From Bigelowiella natans CCMP2755 (Eukaryota; Cercozoa; Chlorarachniophyceae), in the NCBI GenBank assembly GCA_000320545.1, contig ADNK01000879.1, positions 1 through 64,000 of the forward strand: 64,000 bases of DNA. Direction: 5' to 3'. Shown here piece after piece: positions 53,559-64,000 of the stretch (the stretch's first letter is position 1; every line of letters begins with the position of its first letter). The translations under genes and the position numbers were made by a program. Under the pieces are notes generated by a model. The model searched no databases. It was given only the letters and a program-made list of their open reading frames with translations, and was not told where the DNA came from.

Positions 53559-54377
53559 CAACTTGCACCAAATTCTCCTCACGAACCAACACAAGCAGCA
53601 TGTGCATGCTAGGGACGGATAATAATAACAACTGGAATATTAATAATAATAAAAATAGTAATAATAATGATGATAATCTCAGTATCATCTATTAATATTC
53701 GTGGTTGAAAATGATACCAAACCTTACAGCAAGACATCGCATCCTCGGACGACATGTTCAATGATAAATGGGACACAAAGGTATGTAAGCCGGTCGCAAT
53801 GTGCCGTGCTACAATCCCATCCTTCGTCAGCTTATATAACGCATAGCTGACCCCACCATCGTCGGCACTGCACTCATATCCATCTACGAATGACAAAACG
53901 TGCGCGCACACCACAAACACACGTGTGGAGGACAACATTCACGAAGACATCGTCATGACCTATCAGCGCAAAATTCCCTTGGATGATACGGCGTTAAGGG
54001 CAGGAGCAGCAAATAGTGATAATGACCCTAAGACTGACATAGGTAGGGTGCGTGCGTAGGATAGGATGATGACCTGTAAAACGATGCTTGCCGATGTTGC
54101 TGCTGTCGTTTCTCCTCTTGCTAATACTACTAGTACTAGTAATAGTAATAGTAGTTGTAGTAGTAGTACCAGAACTACTACCACGACTTTCTTAACGGTC
54201 ACACACCACTTCAAAAGCAGTAATCGACACTTCCTCCCACATCTCTACTTGACCCCCCCGTTTGTCATTGATTCATCCTGCAAATCTCCTACTGCCTGTC
54301 TGACCCTCCTCCTTCCAGAAATGACAGCAGCAGAGGCAGCAGCACCGATGGAGGCTACACGTACGGAAAAGCAATAA
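52731..54377 (+). CDS. Small conserved-looking protein, unrecognised
   Basis: Seven exons agree in phase: 52731-52772, 52853-52939, 53226-53291, 53397-53456, 53730-53780, 53931-54042, 54319-54377. From the first ATG at 52737 the protein is 156 aa. It starts MIHKYIFALISL, a short hydrophobic stretch that could be a signal anchor, then GTKRQVPGERYEPLGIPLG, an acidic/basic helical region (EREADAKWTEFERKLRG, DIMNEATRPQTHINFM) and an Ala-rich tail. I do not recognise the family. The exon at 52731 begins after a CAG and is open upstream, so a 5' exon, perhaps at 52526, may precede it. The 52.94-53.04 kb intron carries a long (GT)n tract. The next gene begins only 216 bases after the stop on the same strand. 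Confidence 0.6.
52964..53039. repeat. (GT)n microsatellite
   Basis: About 75 bases of GT with a few GC interruptions, in an intron of the small plus-strand gene. Confidence 0.95.
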
Positions 54378-54593
54378 TATCCTGTTTAATCCTCTCATTT
54401 CCTCAATCGCCGCTATCGTCATTCCCTTCTCTCCTTCATTCTAGATCTCGCTCTACGAGCGTGTGTGTGTGTGTGTTTATTTAACGTGCAAGCACTGAAC
54501 TTCGCCTCGAGCGCTAATGCCTAACGACGGCTAATCCTTGACTTTTACTACAAACAACTATGCTTCTTCTCTGCTCCGACTGCCACTTCCATA

Positions 54594-55007
54594 ATGGCAT
54601 CAGGCGAGGCTGTAGCAGCAGAAACTCCCAGTAGGACTCCAGAAGGGGGTACCCCATCTCCTCCTCCTCCTCCTCCTCCTCCTCCTGATAATAATGGAGT
54701 GGGGGGTGGAGGAGGAGGAGGAGGAGAAGGCAAGAGAACTGCTGTTGGTGGTAATGGTGGTGGTATTCGTGATGAAGGTCAAGGTGATGATGACGGTACA
54801 CCGCCAGGAGGTACCCCTCCCCCGCCCGCCCCACTCTCCTCACCACCATTACCAAGTAGAAGCGGCATTGAGGACGAGATGAAGGGATGGATGGCACGCG
54901 GCCAGTCAGTAGAAGCATTATAGATGATATCGTCGTCGTCAGCACATGATGATCATGCAAGTCGCAACGATGACATCATTCCTCTAACACAGAATGCAAA
55001 CTCCATA

Positions 55008-55049
<42 letters not shown>

Positions 55050-55390
55050 AGAGAGTGAGAGAGAGTGAGAAAGGAGTCCACACTTTGATTACCAGGATGA
55101 TGATAAATGGAGTGATGACAATGGTTGTTGTATAGGCTCTATTCCGATACGGATCTGGAATCCCAGTACCATGAGAGGTTGAATGATAGGAAGGGGGGGG
55201 GGGGGGGGCTGGCATACCATGACGCATTTATATAGCGAAGTCCTTGTGTATGTGCATGCATGGCTGTGTTTGCAAGGAGCACATTTGTTGTTTTCTAGTT
55301 AAAAAACAATACGGTGTCTACACCGCAAGCTGATGCAGCAAGCGCACATATCAGTGTGTATACCCACATGTGTTTACGGTGCGTGCAGTA

Positions 55391-55424
<34 letters not shown>

Positions 55425-56282
55425 CGCACTCTGAAGTGCATGCAGATATGTATGAACGGATATAGTAAGTCGATGGTTCAAAGTACTCATCCAGATGTGT
55501 TGAATATACTTCATAAACAACAGGGAAACGAAGCGAAAACACGTGCGAAAGTAACACTGAAACGCCACGAATTCCATCGTGCATTCCCCCCCCCTCCCCC
55601 CCCCTTCCATCCTTTTGAAACTACCATGTCTTCGAACCAACATGTTCTTGCTTTTCTATCCAAGCCACTACGATTTTCCTGTGTCAAGTATTCGCAGCAT
55701 TTTTAGACCATCGTTACAGCGAGAGTGAGCATTAGCCCCGCTCCCCCCCCCCCACCCCTGTCTCGATAGTGATGCTGAGACTGACTGATTGGTGGTGGTG
55801 TGCGATGGACGTTGTTACCACAACCCCAAAAAAAAAACACACACACAACAGATCGAAGATAGAGAGAGAGCGAGAGCGTGATGAACGTTTCGAGGACTCG
55901 CTGATGAAGATGCAAACGACGAGGAGGCCGTCGTCCTCGAGGGGAGCTGCACTCACACAGACAGATGATGTTAAGGTGCATGGAAGAAGAAGAAGAAGAA
56001 GAAGAAGAAGAAGAAGACGGAGAAGTAGTAGTAGCGTCTCCATTGAGGGAGGCAGGTAGTCGTGTTAGAGTGCGGGAATTGGGGACTTCTCTTGAAGAAC
56101 AAACGTGTTTCCCATTCTTATTCTTTTACTGCTTCCTCCTCCTCCTCCTCCTCCTCCTCCTCCTCCTCCTCAAGAAAAAGAAGAACAACAACAACAAAGG
56201 CAGCGCTTCAACAACTGAAAAGCGTTCCCAGCTCCTCAAGGACCTAGAAGGTGTTCTTTTTACTGTTGGTATAACAGTATTA

Positions 56283-56315
<33 letters not shown>

Positions 56316-56459
56316 AATAAAGTATAAGTAGTGAATGTTAGCATATCTGCTGCATGTACATGCAAATCATCCGTTGTTGGAATTAGCATCATTATGTAGG
56401 TGTTCTTCGCCTCTCCTTCCTCTTTCCCCTCCTCCTTCTTCGTATACATATCTGCATGC

Positions 56460-56491
<32 letters not shown>

Positions 56492-57452
56492 GACTCACCC
56501 ATCCATTTCTCCATCTTACAGAGGAGTCTGATATCGAAGGGGATCTATCACGCGTAATACATACACACATGCGTCCATACTTGCATGCGCACAAACGTAC
56601 GATTGACGACGACGGACGACGACATTAGCCCGAACACACACAAACACCAAACCCTGTTTAGTTTGCGACCACGTGCTTTCGCACAGAGCTTCGGTGAGAC
56701 GGCGGGTCAACAACATATCGATCCTCGTTAGTTGTTCGTAGTCCATAGCTCTGCTGCAGTTGTGAGTAGTGATTCCACCTGTGATGAATGAATGAATACT
56801 GTCCGTCAGATGGCCGCCGAAGAAGGAGGAGGAGGAGGAGCAGCAGCAGCGGAGGGGGGGCGACGAAATGTACGTTAAGAATGCATCCACACGCTTTCAC
56901 TCACGCGTGCAACACCGACTGACTAGTAGCAAATATGAGTTCGTTTTGCCACACACGGTATATATGCGCTTGTGCCAAGAAGCATATCGTCGATGTTTGG
57001 CCTTTATCCACTGCACGTACACCACAGGCTAGTAGTAGGAGCGCGGCAGTTGAAGGTGGAGGCCACCAACACCAACACCACCAGCAGCAGCAGCAGCAGC
57101 TCATGACCTACCTGAACAGGATGACACAGCAGGTGGTGGTGGTGGTGGTGGTGGTGGTGGAGATGTGTACGGATGATATTGCAACGAGAGAGAAGTTGTA
57201 GTAGTAGAAGTGAAAGTAATAGCTAGTAGTAGTAGTAGTAGTAGGAGTAGGAGTAGAAAATATGCTGCCTCACAAACAGGCAGCCTTATCGTCGTCGTCA
57301 TCGTCGTTGTTGTCTTGCGATTGTCGCCATCGTATTAGTAGTCGAGACACCAATAACTTCCTCCTCCGCTGCTGTGTGTTATGGATGAATGCCCCCCCCC
57401 CCGCCGAATAGGAGAACTCAACGTCGTACAAAGACTATATTGTCAGAGACTG

Positions 57453-57494
<42 letters not shown>

Positions 57495-58338
57495 ATTTAA
57501 TACAAGAACCGCTGCTATTTGCTTCGCTTGAAGCTCCTTTAGGAATGGTTATCACCACGCTCTGGCTCAATCATATACACCATTATTATTATTATTATCA
57601 TTATCAATAATAACTATTATTATTGCTATTCTTGGAACTACCGTTGTTAATCAATATCATCGTCAATACCATCATTACATCGGAAGGAACTTGACGTCGG
57701 AGGAAACGCAAGAAGAAGAAGAAGGAGGAGGAGGAAGAGGTACAAAAATCGCGCATTCACCAAGAGCACAAAACAAGTCCCCTCCCTCCCTCCCTCCCTC
57801 CCTCCCTTCCTACCCTCTTCCTATTCATTCCACTCTCAACTCTTAAACATCTGCCCCGCGTCTTCGCAGCAGCTTCTATCCATCGAGGCGGCTGGTAACA
57901 ACACATTATAACGCTGTACTTGTATTGTGCCATCTCTCTCTATTGATGGGGGAAAACAGGCAAGGGGGGACCCGAAGGGAGCAGAAGGCGCCTTGGTAGG
58001 GAGGATAACGAGTGGCAGACGTATGCGGACGATCCTGCATGGAATGCAAACCTCCATGGGGGGGGGGGAACGAGCAAGAAGAAGACAGCCATCTATGGTG
58101 ACGATGGGGGTGATAGTGGCGGTGGAGAAGAGCGAGGTGCTGCGGGCATTGATCCTCCCCCCTCTTCGTCGTACCTCATGGGGAATCCACAGGTATTGTT
58201 TTGCTATTCGATAGGCTGGGGTGCTAGTAGTAGAGTAGGAGTAGCAGTAGTAGTAGTAGTAGTAGTAGCCATTATACATGTCTTACATATTCGGATAGCT
58301 AAAATACTGCTTTTCTCTGCCATATCTCTCTGTAACAG

Positions 58339-58378
<40 letters not shown>

Positions 58379-58990
58379 TGTGTGTGTGTGTGTGTGATTT
58401 CAGTTTGCTGCGAGGGCGGATGAAGCGTTGCGCCAACGGTAAAAACGATTGAAATTGTGATTTGGCGATCAAAATTCAATGATCCCTCAAAAAACTAGAT
58501 TCAGTACATTCATGATGATGGTGATGATGGTGATGATGAGGATGATGAGGATGGAAAAGAGGGAACAACTTAGCGACGATACAATAACATTCAGCAACAA
58601 AGAGTTAGCCATGGGGGAAGCCATTCGTCGTTCTCGCCGCCCCCCTCTCCACGAGGACCTCAATCAAGACGATGAGGGGGAAAGGCACACGCCGCAGCAG
58701 CAGCAGCAGCAAGAGGAGAGTGCCAACGAAGAAAATTTCTCTCGGTTGTTCTCCGATCAGAAGGATCAGGATGCTGTTGCCGAGTCTGGAGATAGGAAGG
58801 AAAATACCGAGAGGTGTGGGGGGAGGAGGAAAAGTAGCAAGTATGAACTGCGCGGCCACATCCTTGATGAGGGCAATACCCAGCTTAGCGCTGAGCGGGA
58901 ACTCCCACGAGAAGACTCCAGGAAAAGGCTGATGGAAGGGGTAGGAGAGAGAGAGAGGGGAGGATTGCAAACTATTCTACCCCTGATGAT

Positions 58991-59024
<34 letters not shown>

Positions 59025-59429
59025 ATGATGGTATTGACGATGATGGTGGTGGTGGGGTGATACGCACCTGTGGTTGTCTTCTATCTACAATCACTCGTAC
59101 ACGTGCATTACTTATCGTCATCCGCCTCATAACACCTACTACGACATGAATCTGAATACGGCATTGTATATATAAAAATATAGCTCGAGGATAGCAACTT
59201 CGAGTGTGACAATGGCGACGATAATAGCGCGATGGCATGGGACCCATTCGCTCATGATTCAACGGATCCCGAACATAAACGGTAGGGAGAGGAGGAGGAG
59301 GAAAAGGAAAAGGAGGAGGAGGAGGAGGAGGCAAAGCAATTTAGTGATGGTAGTGGTGGTGCAGATCATATGGTCACATTTCGTTTACTGTATGCGTGTG
59401 TGCGTGTGTGCGTGTGCAAGGAAATTGAG

Positions 59430-59461
<32 letters not shown>

Positions 59462-60137
59462 ATCAATTCTTGGAAACCTGCTTTCCTTACAGTTGTCATC
59501 ATTATCACCGCTGTGTGATTCTTGCTCCTGCTACCAATATTATTAGGAGTGCCAGGTCGGGTGCAGAACTCACAATCGCAAATCCAGCCCTGCGGGGAGT
59601 CGTGAGGGAGTTTCAGCAGAAAGAGGCGGAGGAAGAAGAGGAAGAAGAGGAGAGGCGAACGAGGGGAAAGCATCGCGAAAGGAATCATTTTGAGAATGGC
59701 GGCAACGATGATGAGAGTTATCTAGGCCATCATCATCATCAGCAGCAGCAGCAGCAACAACAACAACAACAACAGCATCGTCCAAAGAAGGCCGTTCCGC
59801 AAGATGAGGACATGTATGACGGCGTGCCAATAGGGTAGTACCGAGACGTTTTGTCGTGCATTCCTTCTCCTCCTTTACCTCCTCCTCTCCCTCCTCCTCC
59901 TCCTCCTCCTCCTCCCCACTTCTACAGCCACCACTACCACCACCATCACTCCTGCACAAAAAGGATAGACGTCGATGATGTTGTTGTGGGTGCCTACTGT
60001 TTAGATTTGAATATGACCACGAAAGCGGGTACTTCTACGATGACCACACACAGCTCTACTACGACCAGAAAACAGTAAGTTCTAACTAACAACACTTGTA
60101 GCTCTGGTAGCCATGTTGGCAATACACCACCTCAGTG

Positions 60138-60168
<31 letters not shown>

Positions 60169-60411
60169 ATTATAATATCCCAACTTTGGGGAAATGACGT
60201 ATGGTTAAATCCTAGAATAAATCATCCTACGTCTGCTTCGAAAATTGCTGATGATCCCAGCAACAACTCCGTTTCCACGTAAAGACAGGAGTCATTCTTT
60301 GATTACTCGTTAACCCAGGGGCTGTACGGAGCGCATGGCCGCTGGTATTCATGGGACCCTGTCATGAAGAAATATACAGAATATAATCCAAGGCGAGATG
60401 CCCCTGATTAA
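54594..60411 (+). CDS. OCRE-domain protein, probably RNA-processing related
   Basis: Fourteen exons agree in phase (631 aa): 54594-54904, 55852-55975, 56175-56250, 56522-56553, 56810-56869, 57028-57132, 57870-57894, 57960-58192, 58404-58438, 58595-58940, 59184-59281, 59547-59834, 60005-60074, 60319-60411. The C-terminus has aromatic repeats typical of OCRE: FEYDHESGYFYDDHTQLYY, then GLYGAHGRWYSWDP and KKYTEYNPRRD. OCRE domains occur in splicing and RNA-binding proteins such as RBM5/RBM10, AGGF1 and plant ZOP1 and bind proline-rich spliceosomal tails. No RRM, WW or zinc finger is visible. The rest is mostly disordered: poly-Pro/Gly at the start, poly-Gln, poly-His and poly-Glu runs encoded by microsatellites, and Arg/Glu-rich coiled stretches (EREFQQK type). 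A nuclear role is inferred from the domain only. The start is the first ATG of exon 1. Confidence 0.85.
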
Positions 60412-61049
60412 GTAAAAATCCTCTCTTTACGGTAGAATGTGGCTTTAGTGTCGCATCGGATAATCGAGTGACAAGACACACTCTCCTTTTCACTGGTCAC
60501 AAGCAATAATATTTATTCATTCAAACAGTTTTCTGCATGCCGCACTCACCAGACTTATCCAACTTACGCTAATCATAATAATATTTAATGCGCTGCGAGT
60601 AAAGCTTAAGCTAATGTTACTCATTTGCTAGCCTAGAAGGGCTGTTCCCTGCATGTAGGCCAACTTGTGCTAGCTACACATGCATGCACGCATATTTGTA
60701 ACAGCATCAATGCAAAGACATGGGGCCATCTGCTCTAGTGCTATGCTCTCCTCCGCACTCGATTTTGCAGTAGAGAAAAAGACCAACCAAACAAGTCACA
60801 TACAGCAATCTTCGCCAGGAATGATGATGACACCAAGAGGCTGACCAGGGGCGCATGCAAACACGATCGCTTGCATGTACGTCACGGGCGCAACAGCAAT
60901 ATGCCACATTCGCAAACATACATGAAGCACGTGGTCGCCGAAACAAACAATCTTATTAGCGCTGTACGTGGCAGCCGCTTTGCATGACTACATTAGGGTG
61001 CAACTAGCTATTGAGAAAATGTGAAACTACATCACATTCATCTCTTGCA

Positions 61050-61090
<41 letters not shown>

Positions 61091-61239
61091 GTGTGTGTGT
61101 GTGTGTGTGTATGTGTTGTGCATTGCTTTTAAGTGGGCGCGATGACAACATGACATTACAACTTTTGCAGCGCGTGCACCTGCCTTGCCATAGCCTCGAC
61201 TGCACGTGTGAATGGAATCGCAGCAAACAAGTCCGGGCC
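60412..61239. other. Tail-to-tail spacer, palindrome-rich
   Basis: About 0.83 kb between two convergent genes. Rich in GCATGC, TGCATGCA, GCTAGC and ACATGT-like words; the only microsatellite is the (CA)n(TG)n palindrome at 61051-61113. No gene is supported. Confidence 0.65.
61051..61113. repeat. Palindromic (CA)n-(TG)n microsatellite
   Basis: A CA run changes at CATG into a TG run of similar length, forming a near-perfect inverted repeat centred on ACATGT. It can extrude as a cruciform and would fold into a strong hairpin in RNA. It sits about 130 bases from the stop of the hydroxylase gene. Confidence 0.92.
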
Positions 61240-63252
61240 TCAGTCCGTATATTTTAACTTGAAGTCCCTAATCTCTTTCTGCAGCCGTTGTCTCTCCCGT
61301 CCCTCCCTATCAGGATTGGCGTCGCTAAGCGCGTGTTGCCGCCTCAGCCCGTCAAGGTACCATACCGTAACTGCATACCTGTGTCTCTCACAGGGGATCA
61401 CCTCGTGGGGAACGCGCTTATCCGAGAAAAATACGACAAGCCGACCAGGAAGAGGCTCGATGTCGCGGAACTTGCCATCCTCGCTGTGCACCCGGAGCTG
61501 CCCCCCCGAGCCTTCTTCCCAACCAACGTTGCAGTAGAACACGCACGTCAGGACGCGTCCATTGTCGTTGGGGTTGTCGCAATGCTTGATGTATCGAGCG
61601 CCGCCACCAGGATAGCACGTGACCATTGCCTCTTGCCTCTCGAGGTGTGATTCACCAAGCTCCTTCAACCGTTGGGCAAGCAAATACACGAAGTAGTCTA
61701 TCAATGTGATAAGGGCGCGGATGTTCTCGCAGCCTGCCTCTTTGCCAGAGAACCATCCCACTCGATCGCCCCTGACCTTCTTCATTTCGTACTTCAGGTT
61801 TCCACCCGTTCGCCCTCCCCCTAGCTGTCCTGACTTGAGTTTCCCCTGCGAGTCGAGTTTCTTGATGTCCGTGCGGATGCACGATGCAAACCAAGTTTGT
61901 ACAAAGGTGTCGCAGATAGCCACTGAGTTCTCTTCGAGCTCACATGCTGCTTCCTTAACTAGCTGACCAATCGCCTCTTTAGCTCCCCATTCAGTATTTG
62001 TATCTCCTCCATGAGATTTCTTTTGCGCCTGTGGTGCAGAGATTCTAATATCGTTCTCGTGACTCTTGCTGTCGCTGATTTCTTTTTCTTCTTCTTCTTC
62101 TTCATCTTCTTCGTCTCCGACCTTGGAATTTAGTGTTGGCGCCGGTTGGTCTTCGTCCTTATTCTCCTCATTTGATGTGCCACTGACAATACCATCGATA
62201 TTTCCAACTACTTCCTTCTTTACAGGAGGACAGACGTGCTGGGATGATGATGATGATGATGATGATGGGGCATGTAGCGAGGAGGGAAAGTACGATTCTA
62301 ATGAAAGGAACGCGGCTTCTAGCGCCATGTTGCGCTCACCTGGGATTCTGACAGCGGTACGGGAGTCGGTGAACCCCAATAGCGCGTACTCCGCGGCAAG
62401 CTGCGCTTTTGCTAGGTTCTTCTGGGCATCCTGTAAGTCTGTCTGAGCCTTCTCCTCGTTTTTTCGAACAACTACCATGTCAGATGTCAGAGTGGAGATC
62501 GATGCTTCGATATTTCTTTTCTCTGCAATCGTGGTTTTCATCTCCTCTGAGATACGGTTTAGGTCTGCGGTCAGCTCTTGCATGGATTTAGCGAGAAATT
62601 CTACTTCCTCCGCTATCCCGCGCTTTTTAGGCTTCATTTCTGATGGGGCTGTTGTGTCTGCAACTTGGCTGTCCCCCCCCTGATTCTGTTCTTCTGGGTT
62701 TGGTTTTGAATTGCACTTCAGCGATTCTTCCTCCCCCTTCTCCTCATTTTTCAGGAGGTCGTCAGAGGGCTGCCCCTTCCGCCCCATTTTGAAATCATTC
62801 TTCGCTTGCGGAGATTGTGGTTCTTGTACGGCCTTGAGGTCCTCCATTGGGACGTTTTCTTCGATGTTCTGTTCATCGTCTATGTATTGCACGTCACAGT
62901 GCTTACCATCTAGATTGACACGAATAATTTTACATTTGAACCAGTATTGGTCATCTATGCCACGCTCACAGGTGTCTCCGGCAACGAGACGACTCTTTTC
63001 GGAAACGAGAGTTATCGCCGCTTTTTTGCCTTCCTCACCCTTCCCGCTTGCATCATGATCCTCTACCCGCCTAAGCTCTTCTATGTGAACACCATTCTCT
63101 GTATTTCCCTCATCGTCTATGTATTGCACGTCGCAATGCTCTCCGTCGGAGTCAAACCGCACAATCCGACACTTAAACCAAAACTGATCGTCGATCCCCC
63201 TCTCGACAACGTCTCCCACTGCAAATCCCAGCGCTACTCCCTGTCCGGACAT
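61240..63252 (-). CDS. Intronless prolyl 4-hydroxylase (EGLN/PHD-like) with two Tudor-like repeats
   Basis: One uninterrupted frame of 670 codons. The C-terminal domain is a 2-oxoglutarate/Fe(II) dioxygenase of the EGLN/Skp1-hydroxylase type: GGGARYIKHCDNPNDNGR carries the H-x-D ligands (about His557 and Asp559), FSDKRVPHEV the distal His (about 616) and RHRYAVTVWY the Arg (about 625) that binds 2-oxoglutarate. Such enzymes hydroxylate proline, often as oxygen sensors. The N-terminus holds two near-identical repeats of about 44 residues (about 12-56 and 94-138) with ERGIDDQ(F/Y)WFKC and HCDVQYIDDE, which look like Tudor/SH3-like barrels. Between them and the enzyme lie a coiled coil (about 215-290) and acidic, Ser-rich linkers. 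It is the only recognised gene here without introns, which may indicate a retrocopy, a transferred gene or intron loss. The start ATG is followed by SGQGVALGF. Confidence 0.93.
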   Translation of the reverse strand: MSGQGVALGFAVGDVVERGIDDQFWFKCRIVRFDSDGEHCDVQYIDDEGNTENGVHIEELRRVEDHDASGKGEEGKKAAITLVSEKSRLVAGDTCERGIDDQYWFKCKIIRVNLDGKHCDVQYIDDEQNIEENVPMEDLKAVQEPQSPQAKNDFKMGRKGQPSDDLLKNEEKGEEESLKCNSKPNPEEQNQGGDSQVADTTAPSEMKPKKRGIAEEVEFLAKSMQELTADLNRISEEMKTTIAEKRNIEASISTLTSDMVVVRKNEEKAQTDLQDAQKNLAKAQLAAEYALLGFTDSRTAVRIPGERNMALEAAFLSLESYFPSSLHAPSSSSSSSSQHVCPPVKKEVVGNIDGIVSGTSNEENKDEDQPAPTLNSKVGDEEDEEEEEEKEISDSKSHENDIRISAPQAQKKSHGGDTNTEWGAKEAIGQLVKEAACELEENSVAICDTFVQTWFASCIRTDIKKLDSQGKLKSGQLGGGRTGGNLKYEMKKVRGDRVGWFSGKEAGCENIRALITLIDYFVYLLAQRLKELGESHLERQEAMVTCYPGGGARYIKHCDNPNDNGRVLTCVFYCNVGWEEGSGGQLRVHSEDGKFRDIEPLPGRLVVFFSDKRVPHEVIPCERHRYAVTVWYLDGLRRQHALSDANPDREGRERQRLQKEIRDFKLKYTD

Positions 63253-63533
63253 AAGCTACTCGAGCATCATGGACCGAAGAGAAGACTGATAACGAGGACG
63301 GGGACTCCGCACAATAAGGAATAGAGACAAAAACCGAGGCGGTGGGAAGGCTGCTCCCAGCGAGAGGATCAGTTACGATGACAATGAGCACTGGGAGAAC
63401 AGTTTCGATTTATTGCCTGCGACATGATTTCTTACGTTGTCGTAGGGTGGAATTCAGTCCCTATTGTTTGCGATTTTTCGCCACTCAAAGATCCCCTTCC
63501 TCCCTTCCGCTGGAGCGCTTCTCGCTTGCTACG
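63253..63533. promoter_or_regulatory. Head-to-head promoter region, hydroxylase / small basic protein
   Basis: Only 281 bases separate the two starts, so a shared bidirectional promoter is likely. No named core element can be assigned. Confidence 0.5.
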
Positions 63534-63920
63534 ATGCAGAGTGCCACGAAGGACGAAGCAAAGGTTGCACGCGTAGGATGAGAGAGGAGGAGAACGAAAC
63601 ATGAAATAACAAGATCGATTGTTGCAGGATACCGGTAAAAGCAAATTGAGCGACGGAGGGGCAGAGAAATCTAAGACTGCCAAGGGAAGTGAATCTCTTG
63701 TGAAAGACGTGCCATCGGTACAGTATTAATTGAGCGCTATTATTCTATCTTCGAGTCTAAGCTCAGGGAAGTAATTTGCAATCATGTGAGGATCCTACTT
63801 TTACTGCAGAACAAAGTCGAGTTAAAGAAGTACAAGTCTGTATCCGATGAAATGCAAGGTGAAGTGACTGTAGCCGCTTCCACTGAAGACAAGAAGTTCA
63901 ATGATAAGCTCCTGCTATAG
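63534..63920 (+). CDS. Small Lys-rich protein, possibly continuing past the window
   Basis: Exons 63534-63563 (MQSATKDEAK), 63628-63717 and 63810-63920 agree in phase and give a 76-aa Lys/Ser-rich, disordered-looking protein ending in TAG. A GT at 63858 (in GGTGAAG) or elsewhere could instead splice to an exon after the CAG at 63970, which would carry the gene beyond the window. No domain was recognised. Confidence 0.5.
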
Positions 63921-64000
63921 GATTAACTATATAGTGCTACAATAATATACAAAAATTCTAATTTATCAGGAGGTTTGCTCCGACAAGAAAGCCTTGGATA

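Noticed and set aside
54594-54923. Several overlapping minus-strand Pro/Thr/Tyr frames
   Set aside because: Shadows of the (CTC)n/(GGA)n repeats in exon 1 of the OCRE gene.
61288-61650. Plus-strand frames across 61.2-63.3 kb
   Set aside because: Antisense shadows of the 670-codon hydroxylase gene.

Overview
This window is nuclear DNA from an intron-rich eukaryote. Almost every recognisable gene is cut into short exons with GT-AG introns, and nearly every intron carries a microsatellite ((AT)n, (CA)n, (GA)n, (TAG)n, (GAT)n, (CTC)n or poly-G/C). CFAP299 points to cilia or flagella. A Der/EngA-type double GTPase and a plastid-type PAP2 phosphatase suggest a plastid-bearing lineage, and dihydrolipoamide dehydrogenase has a mitochondrial-type presequence. 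A flagellated alga or related protist is the best guess; the lineage cannot be fixed from this window. I saw no rRNA, tRNA, CRISPR or prokaryotic operon structure.

Layout: 0.1-8 kb, fragments of unrecognised minus-strand multi-exon genes; 9.5-13.3 kb (+), fructose-1,6-bisphosphatase ending in -SKL; 14.8-16.8 kb, a tandem duplication and a possible low-complexity minus-strand gene; 18.7-20.5 kb (-), PAP2/lipid phosphate phosphatase; 21-22.7 kb, decayed repeat-like DNA; 22.8-29.1 kb (+), Der/EngA GTPase; 30.6-35.5 kb (-), dihydrolipoamide dehydrogenase in 18 exons; 36.5-38.3 kb (+), an unrecognised membrane protein; 39.3-45.9 kb (-), PPEF-type Ser/Thr phosphatase with EF-hands; 46.9-48.0 kb (+), CFAP299; 49.1-51.0 kb (+), an EBP/EXPERA-like membrane protein; 51.2-52.6 kb, repeats and a duplicated exon-like segment; 52.7-54.4 kb (+), a small unrecognised protein; 54.6-60.4 kb (+), an OCRE-domain protein; 61.2-63.3 kb (-), an intronless prolyl hydroxylase with two Tudor-like repeats; 63.5 kb to the edge (+), a small basic protein.

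Genes alternate in orientation and do not form a pathway cluster. Tail-to-tail spacers (29.1-30.6, 38.3-39.3 and 60.4-61.2 kb, and probably 13.3-14.7 kb) share a distinct composition: few triplet microsatellites and many CTAG and GCATGC/TGCATG palindromes. Head-to-head genes have short spacers that probably hold shared promoters.

Exon models were built by hand from reading frame, splice-site dinucleotides, phase agreement and family similarity. For FBPase, DLD, CFAP299, PAP2, the OCRE gene and the EBP-like gene all listed exon phases agree. The most notable points are an in-frame TAG in the otherwise intact FBPase together with its peroxisomal signal, large insertions and a missing C-terminal domain in the Der protein, the intronless Tudor/hydroxylase fusion, the palindrome-rich convergent spacers, and microsatellites that start directly at splice donors.
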